Shown in pieces: positions 21,296 through 32,697 of a DNA stretch of 64,000 nucleotides (position 1 is its first letter; every line of letters starts with the position of its first letter). Source of the DNA: Tethya wilhelma. Its lineage: Eukaryota; Porifera; Demospongiae; Tethyida; Tethyidae. The position numbers and the translations under genes are program-made. The DNA is taken from the NCBI GenBank assembly GCA_964030475.1, contig CAXIPT010000007.1:3046463-3110462 (forward strand). Reading direction: 5' to 3'. The notes beneath the pieces were generated by a model. It was not told the DNA's origin. It searched no databases and saw nothing but the letters and a program-made list of their open reading frames with translations.

Positions 21296-22633
21296 ATGAA
21301 AACAAAGGAGTTACAGAAATTTGGATTGTTGGCCGTACTCTTGCTTCTGTTTCTCATGATTGGAGTACTTTTCAGAAGGGTTTCACCAGTTGATGATGTA
21401 CACAGGCCACAATGTGAGTGTGATAAGAGCATCTATCATGGACCTGTGCAGAAACTTATCACTGCTGCAGTACACACCCCCTCAAGAAGTGATTCATTTG
21501 TAAAGAAATCACCAGTTTTGAGAACAAGATACCTTTCTTATCAACCACCAGGTAATGGTTGGAATAATCAACGAATAGCATTGGAGAATGCACTGGTACT
21601 AGCAAAGCTTTTGAACAGAACACTAGTTGTCCACCCACTAGCGCCACATGAGCTGGGATCTAAGCTAAAGGTGGGTAACCATTATGGATATGTGGCATAC
21701 AACATGCTCAATGAGAGTGATTTGCTACCACTTTCTGAATTTTTGGACTTGAATCTGTTGTCACAAATAGTGCCAATTGTTGAATTTACTCACAAACATA
21801 CGCAATTCATCAAAGATTACAGTCATCTCAGTTGGAAGAATGTCTGTCACAGTCCTGGAAATGGATTCTGGGTTGACCATCCACCTGAGAGCTCAGAAGA
21901 GGTTGAGCTTCTCACAAAGCAAGCGTTCACATCGCTTGGTAGAGTTTGGCGTGAGAGATGCCCCGAGGAGCTTGATAGGATTAGGCAACCTTCTATTCCG
22001 ACCATAAAATTTGTATCTGATTTGTCCGACAATCCCGCTGAAATGCTTTATTTTGAGCAAGGTACTCTTTTCGGCATACAAATTCGATTTATGGCCTATG
22101 ATAATGCATTAGAAGCACAACATTGGATTGTTGACTATGTAAAGTACAATAATAAAGTATGGAAGAGAGTTGAACAGGTTGTGCAACTGTTGGGGGGAAA
22201 GCATCGGTTCAATGCCATTCAGGTTCGCCGCAAGATGCACATGGACAGTAAACTTCATCAGTCATACTGGATTGAAAGAATGATAGAAAGAAACTTCTCT
22301 AAACAACTTCCCGTTTATGTTGCTACAAATGATCGCAATCTGAATTGGTTTGAGCCATTTGTACAGCAAGGATTCACACTATACTTTGCTGCAAATTTTA
22401 CTGAAATATTTGGTTTTGAAAATGCAAAAGAAAGTCTACACATGGACATGCTTGGGATACATGAACAACGTTTGTGCGAAGAGGCATTACATTTTATTCC
22501 TTCTCCTGCATCTACTTTCAATGCATTTATTCTGAGACACAGAGGAGAAGTTAAATCCAAGGATGGACTAATTCAAGACACATTACATACATACTGGGTT
22601 GGACATCAGTTGCAGAAACCAGTACATGTATGA
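21296..22633 (+). CDS. Type II membrane protein of the O-fucosyltransferase-like (GT65/GT68) superfamily
   Basis: Intronless, 445 aa. A short cytosolic N-terminus and a membrane anchor at about 9-26 (FGLLAVLLLLFLMIGVLF) give Golgi type II topology. Then YLSYQPPGNGWNNQRIALEN (80-99) and LVLAKLLNRTLVVHP resemble the N-terminal Rossmann motif of GDP-fucose protein O-fucosyltransferases (G.NNQR...E..). NAIQVRRKMHMD at 307-318 corresponds to the conserved Arg motif that binds GDP-fucose; the usual HxRR.D order is altered here. N-glycosylation sequons include NRT, NES and NFS. Inference: a sugar transferase acting in the secretory path; the acceptor is unknown. It ends 128 bp before the RPUSD4 start. 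Confidence 0.7.
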   Translation: MKTKELQKFGLLAVLLLLFLMIGVLFRRVSPVDDVHRPQCECDKSIYHGPVQKLITAAVHTPSRSDSFVKKSPVLRTRYLSYQPPGNGWNNQRIALENALVLAKLLNRTLVVHPLAPHELGSKLKVGNHYGYVAYNMLNESDLLPLSEFLDLNLLSQIVPIVEFTHKHTQFIKDYSHLSWKNVCHSPGNGFWVDHPPESSEEVELLTKQAFTSLGRVWRERCPEELDRIRQPSIPTIKFVSDLSDNPAEMLYFEQGTLFGIQIRFMAYDNALEAQHWIVDYVKYNNKVWKRVEQVVQLLGGKHRFNAIQVRRKMHMDSKLHQSYWIERMIERNFSKQLPVYVATNDRNLNWFEPFVQQGFTLYFAANFTEIFGFENAKESLHMDMLGIHEQRLCEEALHFIPSPASTFNAFILRHRGEVKSKDGLIQDTLHTYWVGHQLQKPVHV

Positions 22634-22761
22634 AAGAATCATCACTTATCAGATTCTCCATAAAATTAAATTTTCTCAAAGATTGTTGGGTGGGTGCATG
22701 CATTTTAGCCCCGCCCACTACTATGACCCACGTGGAAAACTGATACTACTTTAGATATGAA

Positions 22762-24620
22762 ATGGTGCCAAAATCTGTTGTTTCCAGTAGTGCATGCTGT
22801 AGAAGAGTGCTCAGCACTTACAGCAAGATTAAAGTACAGATAAATAATACGGAAAAGTGGCCATCTGATTCTCACAAAAGAGCAAGATTTCAGCCTGCCA
22901 GGAAGGGTAAAGGACCACATGAGAGTACTGCTACAGAGGCAGCTAAATTCATAAATCGACGCAGACCATTGGATATCAAGTTTAATGCTCATACTGCAGA
23001 AAGCCTACTGCTGTTCAAAGATGGTACGTATTGATGTATAGTATGCTCTTACGCCTTGGTCATACCAAATCACTCAAATCAAATGTCTTCCTGAAATCCG
23101 TATAATTTGTGATGCCCAGTCTAACCATAGATAATATACTCCGGCTATCTATGGTCTAACTAGCTTTGCATATTGTGAAGGGACCAAAACATTTAGGACA
23201 CATTTTGTTACAATTATAAATTTCACGCTGTTGTCCCTATACTTGTTGCTTGACTGTTGAGGGGACCAAAAATTTCCCCCATCTCCCTTGTAGATCATAT
23301 CGTAGCAATCAATAAACCAGCTGGTTTGGCTGTTCATGGTGGACCAGGCCTCCTGAATGATCTATCACGCCACTTACACTTGTGGAGTTATGGTGGTGAC
23401 ACTCCCCATTTGGCACATCGACTTGATAAGTAAATTTCTTCATTTAAAGCAATTTTGATACAAAACTTTGTGTACTGTACCTAAGAAACGTTTTGTGTCA
23501 GCACTATATCTTCATTTGTAGGGATGTTTCTGGTGTTTTACTGCTGACACGACATACTGCTGCAGCCAGAAGAATTGCCACAGCATTTCATGAGCGAAAG
23601 CTTATCAAGAAGTACTGGTATGTGTTTATACTGTACAACGTCATTGTACATAGTACCTTTGTATAGTGCTGTGAACTTGTGACGCCATTGTTGTTGCTAA
23701 ATCGTGAAACTTCTATCTGCCAATGCTTGGACCCTTGAGATGTGCCCATGGCCCTAGCTGTTGATTCTATGACTGATTAGCTATGATTCAATGTCTACAA
23801 GTAAAAGGTTTTCGGATTTTGTCCGAAAATTTTTCTGACATTGAGGCAGTGTATAACACTGGGTCTATACATCTATTTTGTGCTTGCAGGGCAATAACAG
23901 TTGGTGTGCCTGATCGGTTGGAAGGTACATGTGGTATTTATAGTTACAAGAATACACATTCTCTCACTTCATCAAAGTTAATTTTGTACAGGTTCAATAG
24001 ATATTCCTCTAAGTGTGATGAACATAGCATCCAGGAGTCAGCGGCACTCAATGAACAGGGTATTTGAGGGACAGACATACACTTGAGTATTGAATCATGC
24101 ACGGATGCATTTTCTCAATTTGTTCCAGGTTGTACTGAGGGAAGAACATGAAGGCAATAAGCGTGGAACAGAGCTGTCGTTGCCTGAAGGTGTCAATAGT
24201 GCACTGACTAGATACAAGGTGATGAGTGTTTGTTCAACGGCACCCAAGCGATGCTGTCTTATGGAAGTCAAGCCAGTGACAGGCACGTTTGACCACAATG
24301 TCTCTACACCCCTGCACCATAGCTATATTGGTTCCTTCATTATTGTAGGTATCAAACATCAAGTGCGAGTGCATCTAGCTGATGGTCTCATGTGCCCCAT
24401 TCTCGGTGATCATAAGTTTGGAGGTAGATTGTATCGTCTTTCGACAGTTCTCAAGAAAAAAGTCAAGTTGATGGACTCGATTAAAGGATTCATGTACTTG
24501 CATGCTCATTCAATTGAAATACCTGATTACTATAGTAAAGGGACCCCCCTAGTTATTAAGGCTCCACCGCCCTCCCATTTTAAACAGTCTACTACTATGT
24601 TAGGATTGCAGTTGCCATGA
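22762..24620 (+). CDS. RPUSD4: Mitochondrial RNA pseudouridine synthase RPUSD4 (RluA family)
   Basis: Seven exons: 22762-23023, 23294-23429, 23522-23617, 23890-23924, 23992-24059, 24129-24282, 24349-24620; phases agree, 340 aa. N-terminus (MVPKSVVSSSACCRRVLSTY) looks like a mitochondrial presequence. VAINKPAGLAVHGGPG is the substrate strand. HRLDKDVSGVLLLTR holds the catalytic Asp (HRLDKD). Further on KKYWAITVGVPD and GIKHQVRVHLADGLMCPILG, then DHKF, match the human RPUSD4 series. Known role: isomerises uridine in mitochondrial 16S rRNA and some mt-tRNA/mRNA. The last intron (24283-24348, 66 nt) has a GC donor and is itself open in frame, so unspliced RNA would add 22 residues inside a conserved motif. 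AATAAA at 24701-24706. Confidence 0.92.
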
Positions 24621-24849
24621 TCATGAGTATGCATGCAGTCAAAGCTTTAAGTTACTCTTTTAATCTATCATGCAGTTTCTGTGTACATACTGATGTACAT
24701 AATAAAAAGTGATTATTAAATTATTAATTTCATCATGGTAAAAAGTAATTATGAAATTCATGTTTTAATTCTAGTCAAATTAGTGGCTGAAAAAATTATT
24801 AAATATTAATAATTGAAACCTAAATTGAAGAAGACAATAAAAAGAGGTG

Positions 24850-26401
24850 CTATTGTAATGAGTACTGCGAGTAGGTCTGTTGTGGGTGTGGCTGCATGGA
24901 GGAAGGGGGAGGGGGAGGGCCTCCGGGACCAGGGGGCTCCTGGTTGTGATGTCGCTCTCTTTTCTTCTTCTTTTCTTTGTCCTTTTTCTTCTTCTCCTTG
25001 TTCCTTTTCTTCTCCTGAACACAATGTGAAGTTTATCAACAGGTTAATGATAAAGTAGCCTCATTCCGAGGTACTTTGACGGAAAATATTTACGAGGGAC
25101 TTGGAGGAGCCTGGAATTGAGGCTAATAATAAATATTAGTTGCATTACCTTCTTCCGTTTCCCTCCAGGGTTGACGACTCCAGGAGATATCGTTGTAGCT
25201 CCTCCAGGACCAACCAGAGTCACTGGTGGAGTGACAATTGTAGCTGTTGTAGATAAAAGTACACCACTATGAATGAAATGAAATGGTCAACAAACATTCA
25301 GACAAGTCTCACGTTGTACAAGAGTTTGAGAGAAGACATGTCCACCTGCCATGAAGATCTTCCCCTGTTGCTGTACTGCTGTGCTGGACATACCACTCAT
25401 CGAGCCTGTGCTTCCTGGTGGAATAGTACTGAATGCATGAGGGTCGCGGTGTGAAGAAATTTGAGTTGCAGTAAGAGCGTGAGACTCGGGTTTAATGAAG
25501 GTGAAAGCATCAGAAGGCATTTTCACTTTAGAAGAGGGTGCTGATTTATTCACATCGGAGTTGTCTTCTCCTTTCTCAACACTTCGATGTTTGTGCTTTC
25601 TTTTTCGATGATGGGGTTTGGTTTCCAGTGAAGGTGGGTCAATGTGATACTGCTCTGGTAGCTGACAAATTTGTAATAAGAGTAAAAAAAATAATAAAGA
25701 TACTAACTGTGGAACTTACAGGCCCAGGTGCTAATCTAAAGCCAAGTAGAGCCTGACCAGATAATGGATGAAACTCTTTTCCACCCATCGGTCGTTGATC
25801 TAATAGTTGTCTGAGCATTGTGTCTGGAGGATTGGTTGAATCAAATTCACCTATAATATGAAGTACGTACCAATTGGGTAGTAAGAGCACAATAATTTAA
25901 TTTACTAAACAAGTTCTTCATGGTATTGACACGCTCAACATTATGGTTGACAAAATAGAACATCGTCCATGTCTTGTTTCTTACCTGGTATATCAGGCAG
26001 AAAGGAACTAAGAGTGTCTTTAATCTTCCTTGTGTTCAGATCTTTGTACGATTGCTCTAAGATGTCTAACGATGCCTTTTCCCTTCCATCTTCATTCTCA
26101 TCCTTTGGAGGCTCTGAAGGTTTTAACACAACATGACAATGCAAGCAAGGTAAGTCAATGACTTATGTAGGCATACAATACATTAGGGTAGAACCTATAC
26201 AGCCAGTAGCCCAAGCCATCAACATCTTAGGACTATAAACCAGCACTCCTGAAACAATCTCTAACCTGTAGCATTCCTAGAAGTGTTACACAAGTAGAGA
26301 TCTACTGAAGCACGTGGAACTGTCTGGTTCACTGCAGTAACAGACGACGTGGGTAGAGATTGGACACCCTGTCTCATGGTGATGGGAGGGTTCATTGCCA
26401 T
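24850..26401 (-). CDS. MED19: Mediator complex subunit 19
   Basis: Six exons on the minus strand: 26401-26266, 26113-25985, 25850-25720, 25661-25313, 25243-25149, 25014-24850; phases agree and give 334 aa from the ATG at 26401 (earlier in-frame ATGs go up to 26512). Family landmarks: DTLSSFLPDIPGEFD, LLDQRPMGGKEFHPLSGQAL, LGFRLAPGPLPEQYHIDPP, a HHRKRKHKH cluster, then a Lys-rich helix (EKKRNKEKKKKDKEKKKK) and a Pro/Gln tail, as in animal MED19 (FLPDLPG, GF.L..GPLPEQ). Longer than human (244 aa) through a Ser/Thr-rich insert after the HHRKRK segment. Role: head/middle Mediator subunit in RNA polymerase II transcription. Head-to-head with the septin gene; tail-to-tail with RPUSD4. Confidence 0.9.
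25056..25125. mobile_element. Short TAGCCTC...GAGGCTA inverted-repeat remnant
   Basis: Begins tagcctcattccgaggtact and ends gcctggaattgaggcta, in the last MED19 intron. Related by its termini to the 368-bp element at 19869-20236. Confidence 0.55.
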
Positions 26402-29400
26402 TGTGAATATAGCACCACTTGTAGACATCACCGGTTGCATGTACAACGGTTGTATGGATGATAATCCAGCCAGTTGAACCATTGGCAGCTTTCCATGATT
26501 TCCTGGATCCATTTGGTGAGAGCCACTTGGTAGTTGGTGGGCTCCAATTAGAAATACGACGACTACAGCTCAGTAGTAGCTTCAAATTGTCTAATACAAG
26601 TTCATTTGTGCTATTAAGCAAAATAGCTTCCACTGTTGACAAGAAACCACCAAATTTTACCTGTGATCACCGCAACGACATAATTTTCCTGGATGGGTGT
26701 TTGGTACTGTTTCAAAATTCTTTAGGCGTGTACGATCTAAATATCCGAATCCGGTCATTTGATACGGTTGAGGGCAGGACTGTGTTCGGTATGGATAAAA
26801 GCAAATTCCGAGCAGCAGCAAAAACCGCTCATGCCATGGAGACAAGTCAGCTAGGATTTCACAACTTGCCATTTCTGGCGCACAGAAAATCAGTCAAGAA
26901 AGGATTTGAGTTTTCTTTAATGGTAGTAGGTAAGCGATGAGACTTGCGAACAGTGTGATACAAAGTCTAAACAAAAGCATGATTCATAACAGTATGAGTT
27001 GGTATTGACGGTTTTTCAATTGTTTTTACACTAAATTTTGATCTTGTGTGAAGCAGGTATGCTTCTGCTTCAGTGGCCTACATCTTAAATGTAATTGTCA
27101 TGGGTTTTTTGAAGGGCTTGGATGTGTGCCATTCATAGCTTCAAACCTTGTAAGGTGTCCCACCTATAAACAAGCCATGAATATGTGGGAGTGCCATTTT
27201 ATTAGTATAGTGCCTATAGAACTGTGAAGCATATCAGTTTTCCCCACACATGCAGTATACTTGTTTGTTTTCTGTGAGTCATCTCTGTATCTTTTCTAGG
27301 TGAGTCTGGTCTAGGCAAGTCAACTCTCATCCAGTCGCTTTTCCTAACCAACTTCTTTGGCAACAAGAGTTGTCCTCCAGCAATTGGTGAGTATAGGCTA
27401 GTAGTTCTTGCTGAAATTTGCTCAAATTTTGCTCAAATGCATATACAATTGGTGCATATTTAGTTGGACTTTACAGGTGTGCACATACACACACACACAC
27501 ACCTTCTCAAATATTCAGAGCGTATTGAGCAAACAGTGAGTATTGATGCCACGACTGTTGACATAGAAGAGAAGGGTGTCAAGCTCCGACTGACTGTTGT
27601 TGATACACCTGGTTTTGGAGATGCTGTGAATAATGAGCAATGGTACGTTTCTTGTGCCATTATAGGATTTTTTCCTTTATGTTGTTGCTTTTGAGTAACC
27701 AGCATGCTATGAAAATGATGCTATCAGTAGATGGTGTGTAGGTGTATAAAGGGCTTTGTTTATAGAGCCAGTTCATTCATCTAGTTGCATTTGTTTGCAC
27801 ATGTTCCTCTGTAGCTGGCAACCAGTCATTGACTTTGTGAATGAAAAGTATGACCAGTACTTTCGTGATGAGTCAGGGTTGAACAGGAGAAACATCGAGG
27901 ATCACAGGATCCACTGTTGTCTATACTTCGTTAATCCTTGTGGACACGGGTAAGGCTGTCCATTAGTTTGGTGTGTTGTGGTGTGCATTTCATTGCCATT
28001 GTGAATATAGCACCACTTGTAGACATCACCGGTTGCATGTACAACGGTTGTATGGATGATAATCCAGCCAGTTGAACCATTGGCAGCTTTCCATGATTTC
28101 CTGGATCCATTTGGTGAGAGCCACTTGGTAGTTGGTGGGCTCCAATTAGAAACACGACGACTACAGCTCAGTAGTAGCTTCAAATTGTCTAATACAAGTT
28201 CATTTGTGCTATTAAGCAAAATAGCTTCCACTGTTGACAAGAAACCACCAAATTTTACCTGTGATCACCGCAACGACATAATTTTCCTGGATGGGTGTTT
28301 GGTACTGTTTCAAAATTCTTTAGGCGTGTACGATCTAAATATCCGAATCCGGTCATTTGATACGGTTGAGGGCAGGACTGTGTTCGGTATGGATAAAAGC
28401 AAATTCCGAGCAGCAGCAAAAACCGCTCATGCCATGGAGACAAGTCAGCTAGGATTTCACAACTTGCCATTTCTGGCGCACAGAAAATCAGTCAAGAAAG
28501 GATTTGAGTTTTCTTTAATGGTAGTAGGTAAGCGATGAGACTTGCGAACAGTGTGATACAAAGTCTAAACAAAAGCATGATTCATAACAGTATGAGTTGG
28601 TATTGACGGTTTTTCAATTGTTTTTACACTAAATTTTGATCTTGTGTGAAGCAGGTATGCTTCTGCTTCAGTGGCCTACATCTTAAATGTAATTGTCATG
28701 GGTTTTTTGAAGGGCTTGGATGTGTGCCATTCATAGCTTCAAACCTTGTAAGGTGTCCCACCTATAAACAAGCCATGAATATGTGGGAGTGCCATTTTAT
28801 TAGTATAGTGCCTATAGAACTGTGAAGCATATCAGTTTTCCCCACACATGCAGTATACTTGTTTGTTTTCTGTGAGTCATCTCTGTATCTTTTCTAGGTG
28901 AGTCTGGTCTAGGCAAGTCAACTCTCATCCAGTCGCTTTTCCTAACCAACTTCTTTGGCAACAAGAGTTGTCCTCCAGCAATTGGTGAGTATAGGCTAGT
29001 AGTTCTTGCTGAAATTTGCTCAAATTTTGCTCAAATGCATATACAATTGGTGCATATTTAGTTGGACTTTACAGGTGTGCACATACACACACACACACAC
29101 CTTCTCAAATATTCAGAGCGTATTGAGCAAACAGTGAGTATTGATGCCACGACTGTTGACATAGAAGAGAAGGGTGTCAAGCTCCGACTGACTGTTGTTG
29201 ATACACCTGGTTTTGGAGATGCTGTGAATAATGAGCAATGGTACGTTTCTTGTGCCATTATAGGATTTTTTCCTTTATGTTGTTGCTTTTGAGTAACCAG
29301 CATGCTATGAAAATGATGCTATCAGTAGATGGTGTGTAGGTGTATAAAGGGCTTTGTTTATAGAGCCAGTTCATTCATCTAGTTGCATTTGTTTGCACAT

Positions 29401-29586
29401 GTTCCTCTGTAGCTGGCAACCAGTCATTGACTTTGTGAATGAAAAGTATGACCAGTACTTTCGTGATGAGTCAGGGTTGAACAGGAGAAACATCGAGGAT
29501 CACAGGATCCACTGTTGTCTATACTTCGTTAATCCTTGTGGACACGGGTAAGGCTGTCCATTAGTTTGGTGTGTTGTGGTGTGCAT
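26391..29586. repeat. 1598-bp head-to-tail tandem duplication
   Basis: Copy 1 26391-27988, copy 2 27989-29586, offset 1598. Every block I compared is identical, including introns and the CA microsatellite; I noticed one substitution (gaaatacgacg in copy 1, gaaacacgacg in copy 2). Junction landmarks: gtgtgcat followed by ttcattgcc at the internal joint and by tatttgg at the far end. The unit carries the 5' edge of MED19 exon 1, the shared promoter and septin exons 1-4. Confidence 0.95.
26402..26790. promoter_or_regulatory. Divergent MED19/septin promoter region (duplicated at 28000-28388)
   Basis: About 390 bp between the two start codons. Open frames run through it on both strands but have no family resemblance, so I treat it as regulatory/5'UTR. 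A second copy sits before septin exon 1'. Confidence 0.45.
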
Positions 29587-29940
29587 TATTTGGAATAATG
29601 CTAATGCATGCAGCCTCAAGCCATTGGATATAGAGTTCATGAAGCAGCTTCACAGCCTTGTCAATATTGTGCCGGTCATTGCCAAGGCAGATACCCTGAC
29701 TGCTTCTGAGCTGAAGAGGCTCAAACTTAGGGTAAGAGGTTTTGAATTTTAATTTTTGTCTCCTGTAAATCAATATTCGTGCTCTCTGTGAACTCTAGGT
29801 TATGCAGGAGATTCAGAACAATGGCATACGTATCTACTCTGGTGAGATTGATGAGGATGAAGACAGCATGGAGATTAGAGATCTGAGGGTAAGTTATACA
29901 CGTGTCTGGATTGGTAGTGTCCACTAAGCATGCTATCTCT

Positions 29941-30022
<82 letters not shown>

Positions 30023-30888
30023 AGGACTCTATGCCGTTTGCCATAGTCGGCAGTAACACTCTGTTGGAAGTGAATGGGAAGCGTGTGCGTGGTCGTCTCT
30101 ATCCATGGGGAGTGGTAGAGGTTGAAAACAAGGACCACTGTGACTTTGTCAAACTGAGAAACATGCTCATTCGGTGAGTATATGTGTGTGTGTGTGTGGG
30201 TAGATGCCACAGTAAACAGTGATGATGCTATGTGGAGTATGCAATTGACTGCATTCCACTAAGTGGTTGTGGGTGTATAGATGACAACCTACAGTACATA
30301 ATTCCTTTACAGCGAGAAAGACACTACGTCCAATGCTTTACTGGCAGTTAGATTATCATTATGTCTCTTTAGAGTTCTATTCATTGTTTTGCCCAGTGTC
30401 ATGTAGTAGCGTTGGGCCCACATGTACAAGTGCTCATTTGTGCTGTATATACATTCACTGTTGAATGTTCTCTTACAGAACACACATGCAAGACCTGAAG
30501 GACTTTACCCAAGATGTCCACTACGAGAACTTCAGAAAGAAGAGACTTCTAGAGGGATCACCAGCACAGTAAGTAGGACTATATGGTATACATCTAGTAG
30601 TGGGCAAGTGTCCCTTATTGCCTTTGTTCCATTCGGTTATCATTACTGCTCCCCAGCAGGCCTCAGGGACGTGAATTTGTCGATCAAGGAGGAACACCAG
30701 ATGTTGCATATGCCATGGCAGAGAAAGAAAGACAGGTATGTACTATATATAATAATACTCTGAATGATGGTGTACTTGTGTACTAACTATGCCACACAAT
30801 CTCTGCCTTTTAGCTTGAGGAGATGCGTTTACAAATGGCTCGTCTGCAGCAACAGTTGCAACAGGCTCAACACAGTGACACCGTTTGA
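26791..30888 (+). CDS. Septin, SEPT2 group, with exons 1-4 tandemly duplicated
   Basis: Ten exons make one protein of 361 aa. Exons 1-4 occur twice: 26791-26929, 27300-27386, 27519-27642, 27815-27949 and again 28389-28527, 28898-28984, 29117-29240, 29413-29547. Single exons follow: 29614-29731, 29799-29888, 30025-30173, 30479-30568, 30657-30735, 30814-30888. Motifs: basic [10 protein letters not shown]1 [10 protein letters not shown]3 DTPGFGD, G4 AKAD (in [10 protein letters not shown]), septin unique element [13 protein letters not shown], short coiled coil at the C-terminus. Role: filament-forming GTPase in cytokinesis and cortex organisation. Copy 2 plus exons 5-10 is complete; from copy 1, splicing exon 4 directly to exon 5 also works, while exon 4 to exon 2' breaks the frame. 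A (CA)n tract at 27482-27502 precedes exon 3. Confidence 0.93.
29943..30019. repeat. (CT)n microsatellite abutting the acceptor of septin exon 7
   Basis: About 38 CT units followed by tgtag and the exon at 30025; it acts as the polypyrimidine tract. On the other strand it makes a spurious Arg-Glu frame. Confidence 0.95.
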
Positions 30889-31222
30889 CGTATCTCTACA
30901 CCTATTTTACCTACCAAGTACATGTTGAATGATGAAGTTTATACAAGACAGAGAGAGTAGAATGTTACAATTTTTTTCATAGTAGCTATTGTAGAATTAG
31001 TTTTCAAATTATTCAAGACTTAGAATGCATGACGTTATTTACTCGAACTTTTGTACGTGTAGAAAACCTTGTATTGTTGTTATGGCATCTGCATATTAAA
31101 TGATAAATTCTTATGAAACGTTATACAGTAGCTTTTCCACTGTTGGAGCTTGATGAGAACGGGTGATCAATACTGTGTTGTGTAGTGGATTCAAGTTAAA
31201 CTGTGCATGCTTGATTTTATAT
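30889..31222. other. Convergent spacer, septin 3' flank / MND1 3' flank
   Basis: 334 bp between two stop codons, AT-rich, with no gene. A candidate AATAAA variant (attaaa) lies near 31096. Confidence 0.6.
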
Positions 31223-32461
31223 CTAGATATAGTCAAAGTCATCTGGGATGCCAAACTGTTTGTCAATACGTGATTCTTCCAGTCCAAAACGGTTCTTGCA
31301 CCAAGACTTGACGGCAAACACATTCTCTGTCCACCTATTGGCTGCCTCTTTGGCCATCACAGTTCCTTTTTCTATACATACACATACAATGATGGGATAT
31401 TCTGATAGTTGACACACAGATCTACGATGGAGAACTTACTCATTTCTTTCATCCGCTCTGGATCACAGGACTTGTATTGTTCAAGCTCAGCCGACAGTTT
31501 AGAGCTGAGGGTCTTCTTGGTCTGCAAAGCTTTGAGCAGTTCAGTCCTAGCCTCACTCTCCTCCCTACCATGCTGGGCACTTGTGATCCTCTCACAAAGA
31601 TGTGTCCTCTTCCTCTCGCTCTCAGCCAGCTTCTCCTCAAGCTCCTTTAGTCTTCTCTTTTTCTAAATACACCATCGATAATAGAGTGTTAATGCCCACT
31701 TTGCAAAAGGCGATAATCCACCAAACAATGACCTCATGCACATAAGACTAACGTTATTGGCTGCCTTGCTTGGAAATGCCCAAAAGTAGTTGGAAGTTCC
31801 GATCTTTTCAGAGTCCACTAATCCATCATCTACTAGGCTCTGGAGGATTTCTTTCACTGACATTGATGCTAGAAGATTAAACAATTACTAAAATTTATGT
31901 ACACCTTATCCCCCTCTATTCCTTTTGACTGGTAAGAGATGTGGTTGAAAGGCCTCGTTAGCAAGGGCTTCCCTACATATGCCTTTTTATATTAGCTGCT
32001 GGCATGAACTAAGCATTTGTTCTAACAATTACCAGCAGCTATTGAACATGTACCTACCTCCCCCTAGAGGAACTTAGCACAATACTGATTGTCTATAGTG
32101 TATGAAGTCCCTAGCTTGTAGACATAGATAAGGGTCTATGAGGGGAATTACTCACTTATTCCTTTCTCTTTAGGTGCAATTTTCTCCAGTTCTTTGAGCT
32201 GAAATACATCCTTCTGTGAAGATAAGATATATTCCGCATGAATTGTAATAGGAAGAACCCCACATTTTGCCAACCCCATAAATTATGCCATGATTCCAAT
32301 TGAAATCATCCCTAAATTTACCTTCTCAAAGAAGAGCTCCAATAATCTTGTTCTCTTCTCATCAACACTTAGTCCCCTTTTTTTCGACTGTGAGTAGAAA
32401 GAAATGGATGCCTTAGAATGGTGATGCAGTTTACATACTCCTGCATATTGATACTCACCAT
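31223..32461 (-). CDS. MND1: Meiotic nuclear division protein 1
   Basis: Six exons: 32461-32459 (the ATG alone), 32387-32322, 32213-32156, 31868-31753, 31662-31440, 31371-31223; phases agree and give 204 aa (human 205). Sequence follows the family throughout: [73 protein letters not shown] (winged helix), a long coiled coil, [17 protein letters not shown] and the conserved end [10 protein letters not shown]. Role: with HOP2 (PSMC3IP) it stimulates RAD51/DMC1 strand invasion in meiotic recombination. Coding exon 1 is just the start codon, spliced at ATG|GTGAGT. Transcribed away from a CG-rich region at 32575-32640. Confidence 0.94.
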
Positions 32462-32628
32462 GATCTTTTTTCAATCTAAGCTGCCAGCATCAGCATGGCA
32501 TTTCCCGCCAGATGCAGATGCAGAGCTAGAGGAGGCCGGAACCGGATGTAAAATCACGTGATAGTCAAGTGATTTTGCCTTGCGCGCGCGCTAGCTTTTG
32601 CTCTTTGGCCGGCGCCGCCGGTCGGACC

Positions 32629-32697
32629 ATGGCAGAGCACCCGATGAGTCCGACACACAATTTTTCAGCTCCAGTCAATACAGCGAGGCATAGCGAG
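32629..32697 (+). other. Possible orphan first exon opposite MND1
   Basis: In the CG-rich stretch just upstream of MND1, an ATG (ccATGGCAGAGCACC) opens 23 codons (MAEHPMSPTHNFSAPVNTAR) and runs to a plausible donor (GAG|GTAATG). I could not find a following exon before the opposing gene at 33898, so this may be a non-coding or alternative first exon. Confidence 0.25.

Noticed and set aside
26286..26642. 118-codon minus frame, repeated at 27902-28240
   Set aside because: It lies in the MED19/septin promoter region, has no family resemblance, and its repetition is explained by the tandem duplication.
26458..26790. N-terminal extension of the septin frame
   Set aside because: Open in frame but unlike any septin; the ATG at 26791 gives a normal septin N-terminus.
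29727..30210. Arg-Glu repeat frames on the minus strand
   Set aside because: Antisense of the (CT)n tract at a septin acceptor.
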